Made by a program: the position numbers and the translations under genes. A stretch of DNA of 64,000 nt from an uncultured Clostridia bacterium. GTDB lineage: Bacteria > Bacillota > Clostridia > Oscillospirales > Ruminococcaceae. Positions 9,921 through 20,876 of this stretch are shown here, one piece after another. The stretch spans positions 1 through 64,000 of the forward strand of contig CAMNNQ010000051.1 of assembly GCA_946545645.1 (NCBI GenBank), given 5' to 3'. The notes under the pieces are model-generated. The model did no database searches and was not told the DNA's origin. It saw only the letters and a program-made list of their open reading frames with translations. Positions within the stretch are counted from its first letter, which is position 1, and each line of letters starts with the position of its first letter.

Positions 9921-11801
9921 ATGACAGAAAAAAAGAATTCAACCAAGGAAATACGAAGCAGAGGTGTCCAGTTGGATAAGGCTGCTGCTGAGCTCGGAGC
10001 CAAGAAAAAAGGCCTGAAGCTCCCGAAGGGCAGAGCCCGCGCCGCCGTTTCATCGAAGAATAAAAAGGCGGAAAAACCTTTTATCAAGCAGGATAAGGTT
10101 GAGAAACAGGAAAGGCCCGCCCAGGAGCGTGAGCTCCGCAGGAAGACTCCTGTTAAGATCATTCCTTTGGGCGGCCTTAACGAGATCGGGAAGAATTTTA
10201 CAGTCATCGAATGCTCAAATGATATGTTCGTTATCGACTGCGGCCTTGCTTTCCCGGACAGCGAGATGCTGGGTATCGACATCGTCATCCCGGATTTCTC
10301 TTATGTCGAGAAGAATATAGAAAAGCTGCGCGGAGTTGTCATTACTCATGGGCACGAGGATCATATCGGCGGTCTGCCGTTTTTCCTGAAACGTTTTAAT
10401 GTCCCGGTTTACGGAACTCCGCTTACTCTCGGATTGCTGGAAGGTAAGCTGCGAGAGCATGAGATCCTCGATAGCTGCAAGCTGTGTACTGTCTCGCCAA
10501 GGCAGACTGTCAAACTTGGCTGTATGGCTGTAGAGTTCATCAGAGTGAACCATTCTATACCTGATTCCGTCGGCCTTGCTATCCATACTCCTGCCGGGGT
10601 CATAATCCATACCGGAGATTTCAAGGTAGATTATACTCCTATCCAAGGGGGCATCATCGATCTTGCCAGATTTGCCGAGCTGGGCAACAAGGGCGTCCTG
10701 GCCCTTATGTCCGATTCGACCAACTCTGAGCGGCCCGGCTTTACTATGTCGGAGCGCAAGGTCGGAGACAGCTTTGAAAAACTCTTTGCCAAGGCAGACG
10801 GCAAGCGTGTCATTATCGCAACTTTTGCTTCAAATATCCATAGGATCCAGCAGATAGTCAATCAGGCTGATGCTACTGGCAGAAAACTGGCTGTTTCCGG
10901 ACGAAGCATGGTCAATGTAATAAATGTCGGCATGGAGCTTGGTTATCTCAAGGTCCCTGACGGGCTGCTTGTGGATATAGATCAGGTCGGGCAGTATGCT
11001 CCCGAAAAGATGTGTATCGTCACCACCGGCTCACAGGGAGAGCCTATGAGCGCTCTTACCCGTATGGCTATGGGTGAGCACAGGCAGGTCAGCGTAAACC
11101 CGCATGATTTTGTCATTATTTCAGCCAAGCCTATCCCTGGTAACGAGATCTTCGTTACCAGAGTAGTCAACGAGCTTATGAAGCTTGGCTCTGAGGTCGT
11201 ATATGAGGATATGTACGATGTCCATGTTTCAGGGCACGCCTGCCAGGAAGAGCAGAAGCTGATGCTCTCTATCATAAAGCCGAGATTTTTCATCCCTGTT
11301 CACGGCGAGTATAAGCACCTTATCAAACATAAGGCCACTGCGATGAGCGTTGGGATCCCCGAAGACAGGATAATGATCGCCGATATCGGAAGCGTCATCG
11401 AAACAGACGGCGTCGATATGAAAATTACCGGCACTGTCCCGGCAGGGAAGGTCATGGTAGACGGCCTCGGAGTCGGAGACGTCGGTTCTATCGTACTCAG
11501 AGACAGAAAGCGTCTGGCACAGGACGGCCTTATTATAGCGGTAGCGACTATCGACCGCGATGAAGGGATCATCCTTGCAGGGCCGGATGTGGTCTCCAGA
11601 GGTTTTGTATATGTCCGCGAGAGCGAGGAGCTAATGGACGAAGCCAAAACTTTGCTGACCGATGCGCTCCAGGAGTGTCTCGATAACGGTGTCCATGAAT
11701 GGAACGCGATCAAGAACAGAATGAAAGACGATCTTTCAGATTATATCTATCGGAGGACCAAACGCAGCCCGATGATACTCCCGATCATAATGGAGATCTG
11801 A
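9921..11801 (+). CDS. rnj: ribonuclease J (metallo-beta-lactamase family) with basic N-terminal extension
   Basis: PLGGLNEIGKN, THGHEDHIGGLPFFL, HTGDFKVDYTP, SDSTNSERPGFT, SGHACQEEQKLMLSIIKPRFFIPVHGEYKHL. Confidence 0.95.
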   Translation: MTEKKNSTKEIRSRGVQLDKAAAELGAKKKGLKLPKGRARAAVSSKNKKAEKPFIKQDKVEKQERPAQERELRRKTPVKIIPLGGLNEIGKNFTVIECSNDMFVIDCGLAFPDSEMLGIDIVIPDFSYVEKNIEKLRGVVITHGHEDHIGGLPFFLKRFNVPVYGTPLTLGLLEGKLREHEILDSCKLCTVSPRQTVKLGCMAVEFIRVNHSIPDSVGLAIHTPAGVIIHTGDFKVDYTPIQGGIIDLARFAELGNKGVLALMSDSTNSERPGFTMSERKVGDSFEKLFAKADGKRVIIATFASNIHRIQQIVNQADATGRKLAVSGRSMVNVINVGMELGYLKVPDGLLVDIDQVGQYAPEKMCIVTTGSQGEPMSALTRMAMGEHRQVSVNPHDFVIISAKPIPGNEIFVTRVVNELMKLGSEVVYEDMYDVHVSGHACQEEQKLMLSIIKPRFFIPVHGEYKHLIKHKATAMSVGIPEDRIMIADIGSVIETDGVDMKITGTVPAGKVMVDGLGVGDVGSIVLRDRKRLAQDGLIIAVATIDRDEGIILAGPDVVSRGFVYVRESEELMDEAKTLLTDALQECLDNGVHEWNAIKNRMKDDLSDYIYRRTKRSPMILPIIMEI

Positions 11802-11847
11802 ATATGCTCATTTCGCTTAATAAGACAAAAGAGAGGTACAACAGCCT

Positions 11848-13821
11848 ATGAAAGGATTAAAGGGCTTTGATGTAATAATCAAGGTCACTACGGGTATCAT
11901 CGCTTTGATCGCACTGATCGCTTCGTTCTTTGTGTTTGACAATCCCTCGACCTCCGGCAGAGGGAAGCTGCTGCTGATACTCGCAGTCATCTTTACAGTA
12001 GTATTTGTGCTGGAGATCCTGCTGTTCAACGGAAGACTTGTCCGTGAGGTCTCAAAGATGTCGTCACGGATCAGTAAGACGGAGCGGGAGAGCCTGCTCC
12101 ATTTTCCGGCACCGGTCATCGTCATTGATGACAGAGGAACGATCATCTGGTATAACCGCAGCTTCGGTCAGAATGTCTTTACTGACGGCGAAGCTTATGG
12201 ACTCAATATTCTCGATATCGTCGAGATGGATCTGCGAAAGGTCTTTTCCCAGGAGGGTGAGATCGTCTGCCTGAAAAACCGCTTCTACCAGACCCGAGGT
12301 ATACATACCGAGGGCTCCGGCGAGCTGTCTATGATCTATTTCAATGATAATACCGAGTTCGTCGAGCTGGAGTATGAACACAAGGAAAGCCATAAGAATG
12401 TTATCATCATTTCGGTTGATAACTATGAAGATCTCATGGAGGGCGCCAGAGAGAGCGATAAAGCACACGCTCTGGTCCAGATTGAGAAGCTGATAGAGAA
12501 TTTCACCGAGGGCACAACCGCTTTCTATAAAAAGGTCGGTTCAGATAAGTTCTATGTAGTTATGGAAGACAGGCACCTCAGACCTATCATCGAGAACCGC
12601 TTTAAGATCCTTGAATATGCAAGAACGATCAGAGTCGATGAAAGGCAGAACCTGACACTTTCCATTGGTGTCGGCAGCTATGCCGATAACCTTGCCGAGA
12701 GCGAATACTATGCGAGACAGGCTCTGGATATGTGTCTCGGACGAGGCGGAGACCAGGCGGCTGTCCGCAAGGATAATAATAACTATGAGTTCTTTGGCGG
12801 CGTTTCCAAGGGTGTTGAAAAGAGTACCAAGGTCAAGACCAGAATGATCGCAGGCTCTATGATCGACCTTATGCAGCAGGCCGAGAAGATCCTTGTTATG
12901 GGGCACCGCTTCTCTGACCTCGATGCTGTCGGTTCAGCAGTCGGAATGTGCTCAGCGGCAAGAAAAATGGGCAAGGAGAGCTATGTTGTCGTAAACCGCG
13001 ATCAGAGCCTTGCTAAGCTGCTTATCAATTACCTCGATGAGCATGATATAAACAACTATTTCATCACTCCGGCCGACGGTATCGAGAAAATGAACGAGCG
13101 GACAATGCTTATCGTTGTCGATACACATAACCCTGATCTTGTTGAGTCTAAGGAAGTCCTGGCGAGAGCCCGGAGCATAATCGTCATCGACCACCACAGA
13201 ATGATGGTAAAATCTATAGAGAACGCGGTCATGTTTTATCAGGAGCCGACGGCTTCCTCCGCCTGTGAGATGGTAGCAGAGCTTATCGAGTATTTCGGTA
13301 TAAGCTCTAAAATACCTTCTTCCGTTGCCGAGGCTATGCTCTCGGGTATCATGCTTGACACCAAGAACTTTATCATGAAGACCGGTGTCCGTACCTTTGA
13401 GGCTGCTGCATTCCTGAAAAAGCTAGGCGCTGATACAGTGACCGTCAAGAAGATGTTTGCCAACAGCATCGAGACCTATCAGTATAAATCCCAGATCATC
13501 AATTCCGCTCAGATCTACCGTAAGTGCGCTATCGCCTGCGCTGAGCTGGTTTTCGATAACATCCGTATCGCATCCTCGCAGGCCGCAGACGATCTGCTGG
13601 GTATAGTCGGAGTCAATGCTTCCTTCGTGCTTTATGAGCAGAACGGTATAGTAAACATCTCCGGGCGCAGTATGGGTGAATTCAATGTTCAGATCGTTAT
13701 GGAATCTTTGGGCGGCGGCGGTCATCAGACTATGGCTGCGACTCAGATACAGACAGACCTGAACTCAGCCGGAAGAATGCTCAAAAACGCGATCGACGAG
13801 TATATCCGTAATAACGGGTGA
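11848..13821 (+). CDS. gdpP: DHH family phosphoesterase with degenerate GGDEF/PAS domain (GdpP-type c-di-AMP phosphodiesterase)
   Basis: Two N-terminal TM helices, [51 protein letters not shown]; located upstream of rplI and dnaB. Confidence 0.92.
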   Translation: MKGLKGFDVIIKVTTGIIALIALIASFFVFDNPSTSGRGKLLLILAVIFTVVFVLEILLFNGRLVREVSKMSSRISKTERESLLHFPAPVIVIDDRGTIIWYNRSFGQNVFTDGEAYGLNILDIVEMDLRKVFSQEGEIVCLKNRFYQTRGIHTEGSGELSMIYFNDNTEFVELEYEHKESHKNVIIISVDNYEDLMEGARESDKAHALVQIEKLIENFTEGTTAFYKKVGSDKFYVVMEDRHLRPIIENRFKILEYARTIRVDERQNLTLSIGVGSYADNLAESEYYARQALDMCLGRGGDQAAVRKDNNNYEFFGGVSKGVEKSTKVKTRMIAGSMIDLMQQAEKILVMGHRFSDLDAVGSAVGMCSAARKMGKESYVVVNRDQSLAKLLINYLDEHDINNYFITPADGIEKMNERTMLIVVDTHNPDLVESKEVLARARSIIVIDHHRMMVKSIENAVMFYQEPTASSACEMVAELIEYFGISSKIPSSVAEAMLSGIMLDTKNFIMKTGVRTFEAAAFLKKLGADTVTVKKMFANSIETYQYKSQIINSAQIYRKCAIACAELVFDNIRIASSQAADDLLGIVGVNASFVLYEQNGIVNISGRSMGEFNVQIVMESLGGGGHQTMAATQIQTDLNSAGRMLKNAIDEYIRNNG

Positions 13822-13850
13822 TCGCACAGTTCTTAAAGGAGGATATAACA

Positions 13851-14297
13851 ATGAAAGTAATTCTTATCAAGGATGTAAAGGGCTCGGGAAAGGCCGGAGA
13901 TACCCTTAACGTAGCAGACGGATATGCAAGAAATTTCCTGCTTGCCAAAGGCTATGCAGTAGAGGCTAATGCAAAGAATCTTAATGAGCTGGCTGGTAAA
14001 AAAGCCTCGGCTCAGCATAAATTGGATGTTGAAAAGGCCGAGAATGAGAAAATAGCAGCAGCGCTCGAAGATAAAGAGGTCGTTATCGGTGCAAAGGCCG
14101 GGCAGGGCGGCAAGCTCTTTGGCGCTGTAACCGCCGGGGCTGTTGCAGATGCCCTTAAGGAGCAGTTCAGCCAGAACGTTGATAAGAAAAAGATCGTGCT
14201 TTCCGGAGAGATCAAGAGCTTCGGAGATTATTCCGCAGTTATTAGGATGACTCAGGGCGTTAGCTGCACGATCAAGATAAAGGTGGTTGAGCAGTAA
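13851..14297 (+). CDS. rplI: 50S ribosomal protein L9
   Basis: [45 protein letters not shown] before ATG 13851. Confidence 0.97.
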   Translation: MKVILIKDVKGSGKAGDTLNVADGYARNFLLAKGYAVEANAKNLNELAGKKASAQHKLDVEKAENEKIAAALEDKEVVIGAKAGQGGKLFGAVTAGAVADALKEQFSQNVDKKKIVLSGEIKSFGDYSAVIRMTQGVSCTIKIKVVEQ

Positions 14298-15676
14298 TGC
14301 CCTCAAATAACGGTTCCTCTGCCTCTCTTATGAGGATAAGCGAGGTCCTTGGGAAAGAGCTGCCATATAACCCGGATGCCGAGGCAGCGGTCCTCGCCAG
14401 TGTGCTCGTACATCCGGAGATAGTTTCCGATGTGGTAGGACCGCTGAAGGCCGAGTATTTTTTCAATGATATATACCGCGGTATCTTCTCTGCCATGGTC
14501 GGACTTTTTACAGCATCCAGGCAGATAGATATCATTGCTGTTGAGGAAGAGTGTGTTGCCAGGGGAGTATTCAATACCCGCGAAATGGCCAGGGCACATC
14601 TGAAGCAGCTTATCGAGAGCTATATCTCTGTCGCCAATATCAGCAGCCATGTCGGTATAATCCGCGATAAGTATTATGTCAGGTCGCTGATAGCCGCTGC
14701 TGTCGGGATAATCGACAATGCCGGAGATGGCGCTGTTGATGCTCAGATGCTGCTGGATTCTGCTGAACAGGCAATATACAGTATCAGACAGGGTCAGGAT
14801 ACTCAGGGCCTTGTCAAGATAGATACTGTCATCATGGAGGTATATGACAGGCTCCAGAAGCTGGGAGATAACGATCCTCAAAGTAAACCTGCCGCAAAGA
14901 CAGGCTTTTCACAGCTCGATAAGATAACCACAGGACTGAACGATACCGATCTTATCATCCTGGCTGCGCGTCCTGCTATGGGAAAATCCGCTTTTGCACT
15001 GAATATCGCTGTCAACGCCTGCCGAGCTACCAAGAAGGATACAGTTATCTTTTCGCTGGAAATGTCGCCGGAGCAGGTTGTCTCCCGTATGCTGGCCAGC
15101 GAAGCTCTCGTCAATAATACGAATCTCAGAACCGGCCAGATCACCCGTGAGGAATGGGAAAAGCTGGCTATCGGTACCGAGAGGCTGGAAAAGCTGCCGA
15201 TATATTTAGACCCCAGCGCAGGAATGACAGTTCCTGCTATGAAAGCAAAGCTACGCCGTATGAAGAATCTCGGGCTCGTTGTCATTGACTATTTACAGCT
15301 TATGAGCAGCCCGAACCACCATACTAACCGTGTAACGGAGGTCAGCGAGATAACAAGGCAGCTAAAACTCATGGCGAAGGATCTAAAAGTCCCTGTTATC
15401 GCTCTTTCGCAGCTTTCTCGTAATGCAGAGCAGAGGCCGGATAAGCGCCCGATGCTCTCGGATCTACGTGAATCGGGCTCCATCGAACAGGATGCCGATA
15501 TAATCCTCTTCCTTTACCGCGACGCTTATTACGATAAGGAAAATACCGCGGACGCTTCTACTGCTGAGTGTATCGTCGCTAAGAACCGTCACGGAGAGGT
15601 AAATACCGTTCATCTTACCTGGAGAGGCGAATATACACTGTTTTCAGACCCTGATACTATTCATAAGGAAAACTGA
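14297..15676 (+). CDS. dnaB: replicative DNA helicase
   Basis: PYNPDAEAAVLASVL, AARPAMGKSAFALNIA Walker A, EMSPEQVVSRM, DYLQLMS, SDLRESGSIEQDADIILFLYRD. Confidence 0.97.
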   Translation: MPSNNGSSASLMRISEVLGKELPYNPDAEAAVLASVLVHPEIVSDVVGPLKAEYFFNDIYRGIFSAMVGLFTASRQIDIIAVEEECVARGVFNTREMARAHLKQLIESYISVANISSHVGIIRDKYYVRSLIAAAVGIIDNAGDGAVDAQMLLDSAEQAIYSIRQGQDTQGLVKIDTVIMEVYDRLQKLGDNDPQSKPAAKTGFSQLDKITTGLNDTDLIILAARPAMGKSAFALNIAVNACRATKKDTVIFSLEMSPEQVVSRMLASEALVNNTNLRTGQITREEWEKLAIGTERLEKLPIYLDPSAGMTVPAMKAKLRRMKNLGLVVIDYLQLMSSPNHHTNRVTEVSEITRQLKLMAKDLKVPVIALSQLSRNAEQRPDKRPMLSDLRESGSIEQDADIILFLYRDAYYDKENTADASTAECIVAKNRHGEVNTVHLTWRGEYTLFSDPDTIHKEN

Positions 15677-15677
15677 T

Positions 15678-16997
15678 ATGCTTGATAAGGTTAGAAAAAC
15701 AGTTAAAGAATACAAAATGATCGGAGAGGGCGAGGCTGTCCTTTGCTGCCTTTCAGGCGGCGCGGACAGCGTTTCCCTCCTTTTGTGCCTTATAGAGCTG
15801 GGATATGAAGTACGAGCCTTTCATCTCAATCATCAGCTCAGAGGAGTAGAATCTGAAAGAGACGAGAACTTCTGCCGCAGCCTATGCGAGAGACTTGGCG
15901 TCCCGCTTACGGTAGAGCGTGCCGATGTAAGCGCATACTGCAAGGAGAGGGGGGTGTCTGTTGAGGCAGGCGCCAGAAGCCTTAGATATGAACTCTTTGC
16001 TAAACAGCCTGTCGACAGGATCGCCACTGCCCATACCCTCTCAGACAGCCTTGAGACCGCTCTTTTCAATCTTGCCAGAGGGACGGCAGCAAAAGGTCTC
16101 TGCGGTATCCCGCCTGTCAGAGGAAAGATAATACGACCGCTGATACGATGCACGAGAGCAGAAGTCGAGGCTTTCCTCAGTGAGCGGGGCGAGAGCTTTG
16201 TCACAGATTCTTCCAATCTCTCCGACGATTATTCCAGAAACAGGATACGCCATCACGCTGTCCCTGCTTTGAAAAAGGTCTGCGCATCGGCAGAGTTGTG
16301 CTTTGGCAGGCTTTCCGATTCCCTTCGGGCAGATGACGATTATCTCTGCTCGCTTTCGGAACAGCTCCTGGAAAAGGCTAAGACCAAGGGCGGATACAGC
16401 GTCAATGTCTTAAAAGATGCTCCGATGCCGCTTTTGACCAGAGCAGCGGCTTCGCTGCTGAAAGCCGGCGAGCTTGAGGTGGATCATCAGGCCGTCACCG
16501 ATACTGTTTCGGTAATGAGAGGCGAGAGCAGGAGGCTTTGTCTTTCCGGGAAAGTCTATGCGCTTTCTGCCGGAGGTGTTTTCAGGATCTCTCAGCTTTC
16601 CGGCGAGCTTGCTCCCGAACCGCTGCAGCTGAATGAAAACGAGACAGTCAGCTATTGCGGGGCGGAGGCCGAAGTCGTTATTTGCAATATCGAAGATGTT
16701 AATTGCAAAGTTAACGGAATGTTCACATATTCGTTAGCGGATTATGGTAAAATTAAAGATGGGTTTTTACTCAGAACAAGAGCTGCGTCTGATTCCGTCA
16801 AACTGGTGGGGCGTGACACCAAAACCGTGAAAAAGCTGTTCTCTGAGTCTGTCCCGGTGGAAGAGCGCAGTAAAAGGCTAATCCTCTGTGACAGCGAAGG
16901 CATAATTATGATCGAAGGCCTAGGAACAGCCCAGCGCTGCGCTGTTGATGATAATACGAAGCAGGTCGCGCTGTTTCTTGTCAGAAGGCCGTCATAA
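15678..16997 (+). CDS. tilS: tRNA(Ile)-lysidine synthetase
   Basis: SGGADSVSLLL PP-loop, HLNHQLRG, TAHTLSDSLETALFNLARGTA, NRIRHHAVPAL. Confidence 0.95.
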   Translation: MLDKVRKTVKEYKMIGEGEAVLCCLSGGADSVSLLLCLIELGYEVRAFHLNHQLRGVESERDENFCRSLCERLGVPLTVERADVSAYCKERGVSVEAGARSLRYELFAKQPVDRIATAHTLSDSLETALFNLARGTAAKGLCGIPPVRGKIIRPLIRCTRAEVEAFLSERGESFVTDSSNLSDDYSRNRIRHHAVPALKKVCASAELCFGRLSDSLRADDDYLCSLSEQLLEKAKTKGGYSVNVLKDAPMPLLTRAAASLLKAGELEVDHQAVTDTVSVMRGESRRLCLSGKVYALSAGGVFRISQLSGELAPEPLQLNENETVSYCGAEAEVVICNIEDVNCKVNGMFTYSLADYGKIKDGFLLRTRAASDSVKLVGRDTKTVKKLFSESVPVEERSKRLILCDSEGIIMIEGLGTAQRCAVDDNTKQVALFLVRRPS

Positions 16998-17042
16998 AAC
17001 TGTCACATATATGTGCTATCATCTTTTTCGGAGGGTCGTTCT

Positions 17043-17558
17043 ATGGATAATATCCGTATGTTTATTCCCGAAACTGATATCAGGGAGAAGGTCTCTGAGC
17101 TGGGCAAACAGCTTGAAGCTGAATACTACGGCAAAAATCTGCTCTTTCTGTTAGTATTGAACGGCTCGTTCATGTTCGCCGCCGATCTTGTAAGAGCTGT
17201 CCCCCTCATGGATACTGAGATCAGATGTATCAGAGCCAAAAGCTATATCGGGACTCAGTCTTCCGGCGAGGTCGAGGTAATGAACAATGATGTTATCAAT
17301 TTCAAGGGCAGGCACGTCCTTATTATTGAAGATATCATCGATACAGGCAGGACACTTGCCGCACTGAAAAAGTGTATTCTGGAGCAGGAGCCTGCCAGCG
17401 TTAAGATCTGCACTTTGCTGGATAAACCCTCCCGCAGAGTTATTGATCTTGTTCCGGATTACTGTGGCTTTCAGATCCCCGATGAATTTGTTGTCGGCTA
17501 CGGTCTCGATTACGATGAAAAGTACAGGCAGCTCCCGTACATCGGCATCGTTGAGTAA
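17043..17558 (+). CDS. hpt: hypoxanthine phosphoribosyltransferase
   Basis: LNGSFMFAADLVR, IIEDIIDTGRTLAAL, DKPSRR, FVVGYGLDYDEKYRQLPYIGIV; GGAGGG before ATG 17043. Confidence 0.95.
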   Translation: MDNIRMFIPETDIREKVSELGKQLEAEYYGKNLLFLLVLNGSFMFAADLVRAVPLMDTEIRCIRAKSYIGTQSSGEVEVMNNDVINFKGRHVLIIEDIIDTGRTLAALKKCILEQEPASVKICTLLDKPSRRVIDLVPDYCGFQIPDEFVVGYGLDYDEKYRQLPYIGIVE

Positions 17559-17630
17559 AACATATTTATATTGCTTTCTTCGGGCTGGCCGCCGATAACA
17601 GGCCAATACAAAAAGAAAGAGGGTAAATGA

Positions 17631-19640
17631 TTGAAAAGAAATGGTGGTAGATCGCTGCTGATATACCTGCTCATCTCAGCACTTGTGCTGGGAGGTCTCG
17701 TATATATGCTGACCTCGATGAGCTCGAACAAAACAGATGCCTCCTATTCGGAGATAATGCAGAAGTTTGATTCGCTGCAGGTCTCGGAATTTACACTGGA
17801 TCTTGGCTCGGGCAAGCTGAGCTATAAGCTCAGAGACGAAAGTGCAGATACCAAGCACAGCTATACTGTGCCGAATGTTTCTATCTTCGTCCAGGAGGTG
17901 CTTGGCGGCGAAAAGGCCGAGACATACCGAAAGCTCTATAACGCCAAATACGGAGAAGGGACACTTAAGTATGACCTTATCCCCGTAAGCGATAACAGTT
18001 TTTGGCTGAACCTGATACCGACGCTCCTGATGCTGGGTGTTATGATCTTCCTGTTTGTGTTCATGATGCGAAGCGCAGGAGGCGGAAAGCTCAATTCCTT
18101 CGGAAAGACCAATGCCCGTCAGCAGCCTTCATCCAAAAAGGCGACATTTGCTGATGTAGCAGGAGCAGATGAGGAAAAAGAAGAACTGCGCGAGATAGTA
18201 GACTTTCTCAGGGATCATAAGAAATATGATGAGCTCGGAGCGCGTATCCCCAAGGGTGTGCTTCTGTTGGGCCCTCCGGGAACAGGTAAGACCTTGCTCG
18301 CAAGAGCAGTCGCCGGAGAAGCTAATGTTCCTTTCTTCTCTATCTCCGGCTCTGATTTCGTCGAAATGTTCGTCGGCGTCGGCGCCAGCCGTGTAAGAGA
18401 CCTCTTTGAGCAGGCTAAGAAAAGCTCTCCCGCTATCATCTTCATCGATGAGATCGACGCTGTCGGCAGACAGAGAGGTACCGGCCTCGGCGGCGGACAC
18501 GATGAGCGTGAGCAGACCCTTAACCAGCTCCTTGTTGAGATGGATGGCTTTGAGGCTAATGACTCGGTAATTGTTATGGCGGCTACCAACAGGCGAGATA
18601 TTCTTGACCCGGCGCTTCTTCGTCCCGGCCGTTTTGACAGGCAGATCCTTGTTAGCTATCCGGATGTCAAGGGCAGAGAAGAGATACTCAAAGTCCATAC
18701 CCGCAGCAAGCCCCTTGCTCCTGATGTTGATCTCTCAACTATCGCTAAATCAACAGTTGGGTTTACAGGAGCCGATCTTGAGAACCTTGCTAATGAAGCG
18801 GCTCTGCTTGCAGCACGCAACAACCGCAAGGCTATTACCAAGCACGATATGGAAGAGGCTTCTATCAAAGTCGTTGCTGGTCCGGAGAAGAAGTCTAAAG
18901 TCGTTACCGATGCCGAGAGAAGGCTTACTGCATATCATGAGGGCGGTCACGCGATCTGTACCTATTTCTGTTCAAAGCAGGATAAGGTTCACATGGTAAC
19001 AATAATACCCAGAGGTCAGGCCGGAGGCTTTACAATGAGCCTTCCTGAAAAGGATAAGGCATTCGTATCCAAGGGCGAGATGATCGAGAATATCATCGTT
19101 CTCCTTGGCGGTCGTGTCGCTGAGAAGATCATTCTTGACGATATCTCAACAGGCGCTTCCAATGATCTGGAAAGAGCAACAGCGACAGCCAGAAATATGG
19201 TTACCCGCTATGGCTTCTCCGATAACCTTGGCCCTGTAGTATACGGCCGCGGAGAGCATGAGGTATTCCTCGGAAGAGATTATTCCTCGACACCCAGCTA
19301 TTCAGAAAATGTTGCTGCGGAGATAGATTCCGAGATACGCTCTATCGTCGAGGATTGCTTTGAGAAATGTGAGTCGCTCCTCAGAGAGCATATCGACAAG
19401 CTCCATCTTATCGCCAAGTATCTGATGAAGTACGAGAAGATCGACGGGATCACCTTTGATAAACTGATGAAAGGTGAGCTCGGAGACTTCGAGGAGCCCG
19501 TTGAGGAAACAAAGACTATCGATGTTTCGGATTCACCGGCTTTGACCGAAAGTACTGTTGAGGATTATAATGATCTCCCGGAGGAGCCCAGCTTCGACGA
19601 GAGCAAAGATGATCCTGACACCCATACTGACGAGGAATAA
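17631..19640 (+). CDS. ftsH: ATP-dependent zinc metalloprotease FtsH
   Basis: [34 protein letters not shown]-type [14 protein letters not shown] zinc motif; TTG start. Confidence 0.97.
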   Translation: MKRNGGRSLLIYLLISALVLGGLVYMLTSMSSNKTDASYSEIMQKFDSLQVSEFTLDLGSGKLSYKLRDESADTKHSYTVPNVSIFVQEVLGGEKAETYRKLYNAKYGEGTLKYDLIPVSDNSFWLNLIPTLLMLGVMIFLFVFMMRSAGGGKLNSFGKTNARQQPSSKKATFADVAGADEEKEELREIVDFLRDHKKYDELGARIPKGVLLLGPPGTGKTLLARAVAGEANVPFFSISGSDFVEMFVGVGASRVRDLFEQAKKSSPAIIFIDEIDAVGRQRGTGLGGGHDEREQTLNQLLVEMDGFEANDSVIVMAATNRRDILDPALLRPGRFDRQILVSYPDVKGREEILKVHTRSKPLAPDVDLSTIAKSTVGFTGADLENLANEAALLAARNNRKAITKHDMEEASIKVVAGPEKKSKVVTDAERRLTAYHEGGHAICTYFCSKQDKVHMVTIIPRGQAGGFTMSLPEKDKAFVSKGEMIENIIVLLGGRVAEKIILDDISTGASNDLERATATARNMVTRYGFSDNLGPVVYGRGEHEVFLGRDYSSTPSYSENVAAEIDSEIRSIVEDCFEKCESLLREHIDKLHLIAKYLMKYEKIDGITFDKLMKGELGDFEEPVEETKTIDVSDSPALTESTVEDYNDLPEEPSFDESKDDPDTHTDEE

Positions 19641-19658
19641 AGATCAAGTCATAACAAA

Positions 19659-19698
19659 GACGTTTCTGTCGCTTTAGGGCGGCGGAAACGTCCTTTTT
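19659..19698 (+). terminator. Rho-independent terminator after ftsH
   Basis: GACGTTTCtgtcgc...gcggcgGAAACGTC then CTTTTTAT. Confidence 0.8.
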
Positions 19699-19768
19699 AT
19701 TTGCTATTTTATTGACAGAGCAACTAAAATAGGTTATAATTTAACTATCATCATGGGAGGTGTAGCGA

Positions 19769-20536
19769 TTGAAACTGATTTTTCTGGGAGATGTTGTCGG
19801 GCAGGCCGGTGTTGAGTTTGTCGCAAAGAACCTTTGGAGACTCAAAAAAGAACTCGGCATAGATGTTACTATCATCAATGGCGAGAATTCAGCGCAGGGT
19901 AACGGGATAACACCTGATAGTTTTGAATCGCTTATAAGGGTCGGTGCAGATGTCGTAACGACTGGAAACCATTGTTTCCGAAGGAAAGAAGTCATCCCGC
20001 TTTATGATAAAAACGATACCCTTCTGCGTCCGGCTAATTTTCCTGATGGGACAGTCGGCAGGGGAGTCACGATCCTTGATCTCGGAAGAGCTCAGATCGC
20101 TGTAGTCAATCTTATGGGGACAGTATACCTCGACAGCCTTGATAATCCTTTTACTGTCATGGATAATGTTCTGAAAGAGCTGGATACTCCAAATATTATC
20201 GTAGACCTTCACGCTGAAGCTACTGCTGAGAAAAAAGCTCTGGGGTTTTACCTCGCAGGGAAAGTCACAGCCGTCCTGGGGACGCATACCCATGTCCAGA
20301 CAGCCGATGAGGCTATCCTGGAAGGCGGGACAGCTTATATCACCGATGTCGGGATGACAGGCCCTGAGATCTCTGTGCTGGGTGTGCAGAAGGAACTGGC
20401 TATAGAAAAACTTCGCACACATTGCCCTGTGACATTCAAGGAAAGCACAAGCCCTTGCTTTATGAATGCAGTTACAGTTGAATTCAATGAAAGAACAGGC
20501 CGCGCTGAGAAGATCGAGCGCCTGATCGTAAGATAA
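19769..20536 (+). CDS. ymdB: TIGR00282-type metallophosphoesterase (YmdB family)
   Basis: FLGDVVGQAG, INGENSAQGNGI, TTGNHCFRRKE, VDLHAEATAEKKALGFYLAGKVTAVLGTHTHVQTAD. Confidence 0.93.
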   Translation: MKLIFLGDVVGQAGVEFVAKNLWRLKKELGIDVTIINGENSAQGNGITPDSFESLIRVGADVVTTGNHCFRRKEVIPLYDKNDTLLRPANFPDGTVGRGVTILDLGRAQIAVVNLMGTVYLDSLDNPFTVMDNVLKELDTPNIIVDLHAEATAEKKALGFYLAGKVTAVLGTHTHVQTADEAILEGGTAYITDVGMTGPEISVLGVQKELAIEKLRTHCPVTFKESTSPCFMNAVTVEFNERTGRAEKIERLIVR

Positions 20537-20551
20537 CACAGGAGGTAAGCT

Positions 20552-20812
20552 ATGGACGTTTTAAAGGTATCATCAAGATCTGTTCCGACGGCTGTTGCCG
20601 GAGCGATATCCGCAGTAGTCAGGGAGAAGGGCGAAGTCGAAGTTCAGGCTGTCGGCGCGGGAGCAGTCAATCAGGCTGTAAAGGCTGCAGCTATTGCGAG
20701 AGGCTATCTGGCGACAGCGGGTATAGATATGGTAGTACTCCCGGCCTTCGGTAATGTGATCATCAGCGACGAGGAAAAGACGGGCATACGATTGTTTTGT
20801 GTTGAGAGATAA
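20552..20812 (+). CDS. spoVS: stage V sporulation protein S
   Basis: MDVLKVSSRSVPTAVAGAISAVVREKGEVEVQAVGAGAVNQAVKAAAIARGYLA; AGGAGG upstream. Confidence 0.95.
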   Translation: MDVLKVSSRSVPTAVAGAISAVVREKGEVEVQAVGAGAVNQAVKAAAIARGYLATAGIDMVVLPAFGNVIISDEEKTGIRLFCVER

Positions 20813-20815
20813 AAA

Positions 20816-20845
20816 GAAACCCGGAGGTTTTGCCCTCCGGGTTTT
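20816..20845 (+). terminator. Rho-independent terminator after spoVS
   Basis: AAACCCGGAGG-ttttg-CCCTCCGGGTTTTG. Confidence 0.85.
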
Positions 20846-20876
20846 GTTTTAGTTTAGCTTTGAGCTATTTCAGAGA

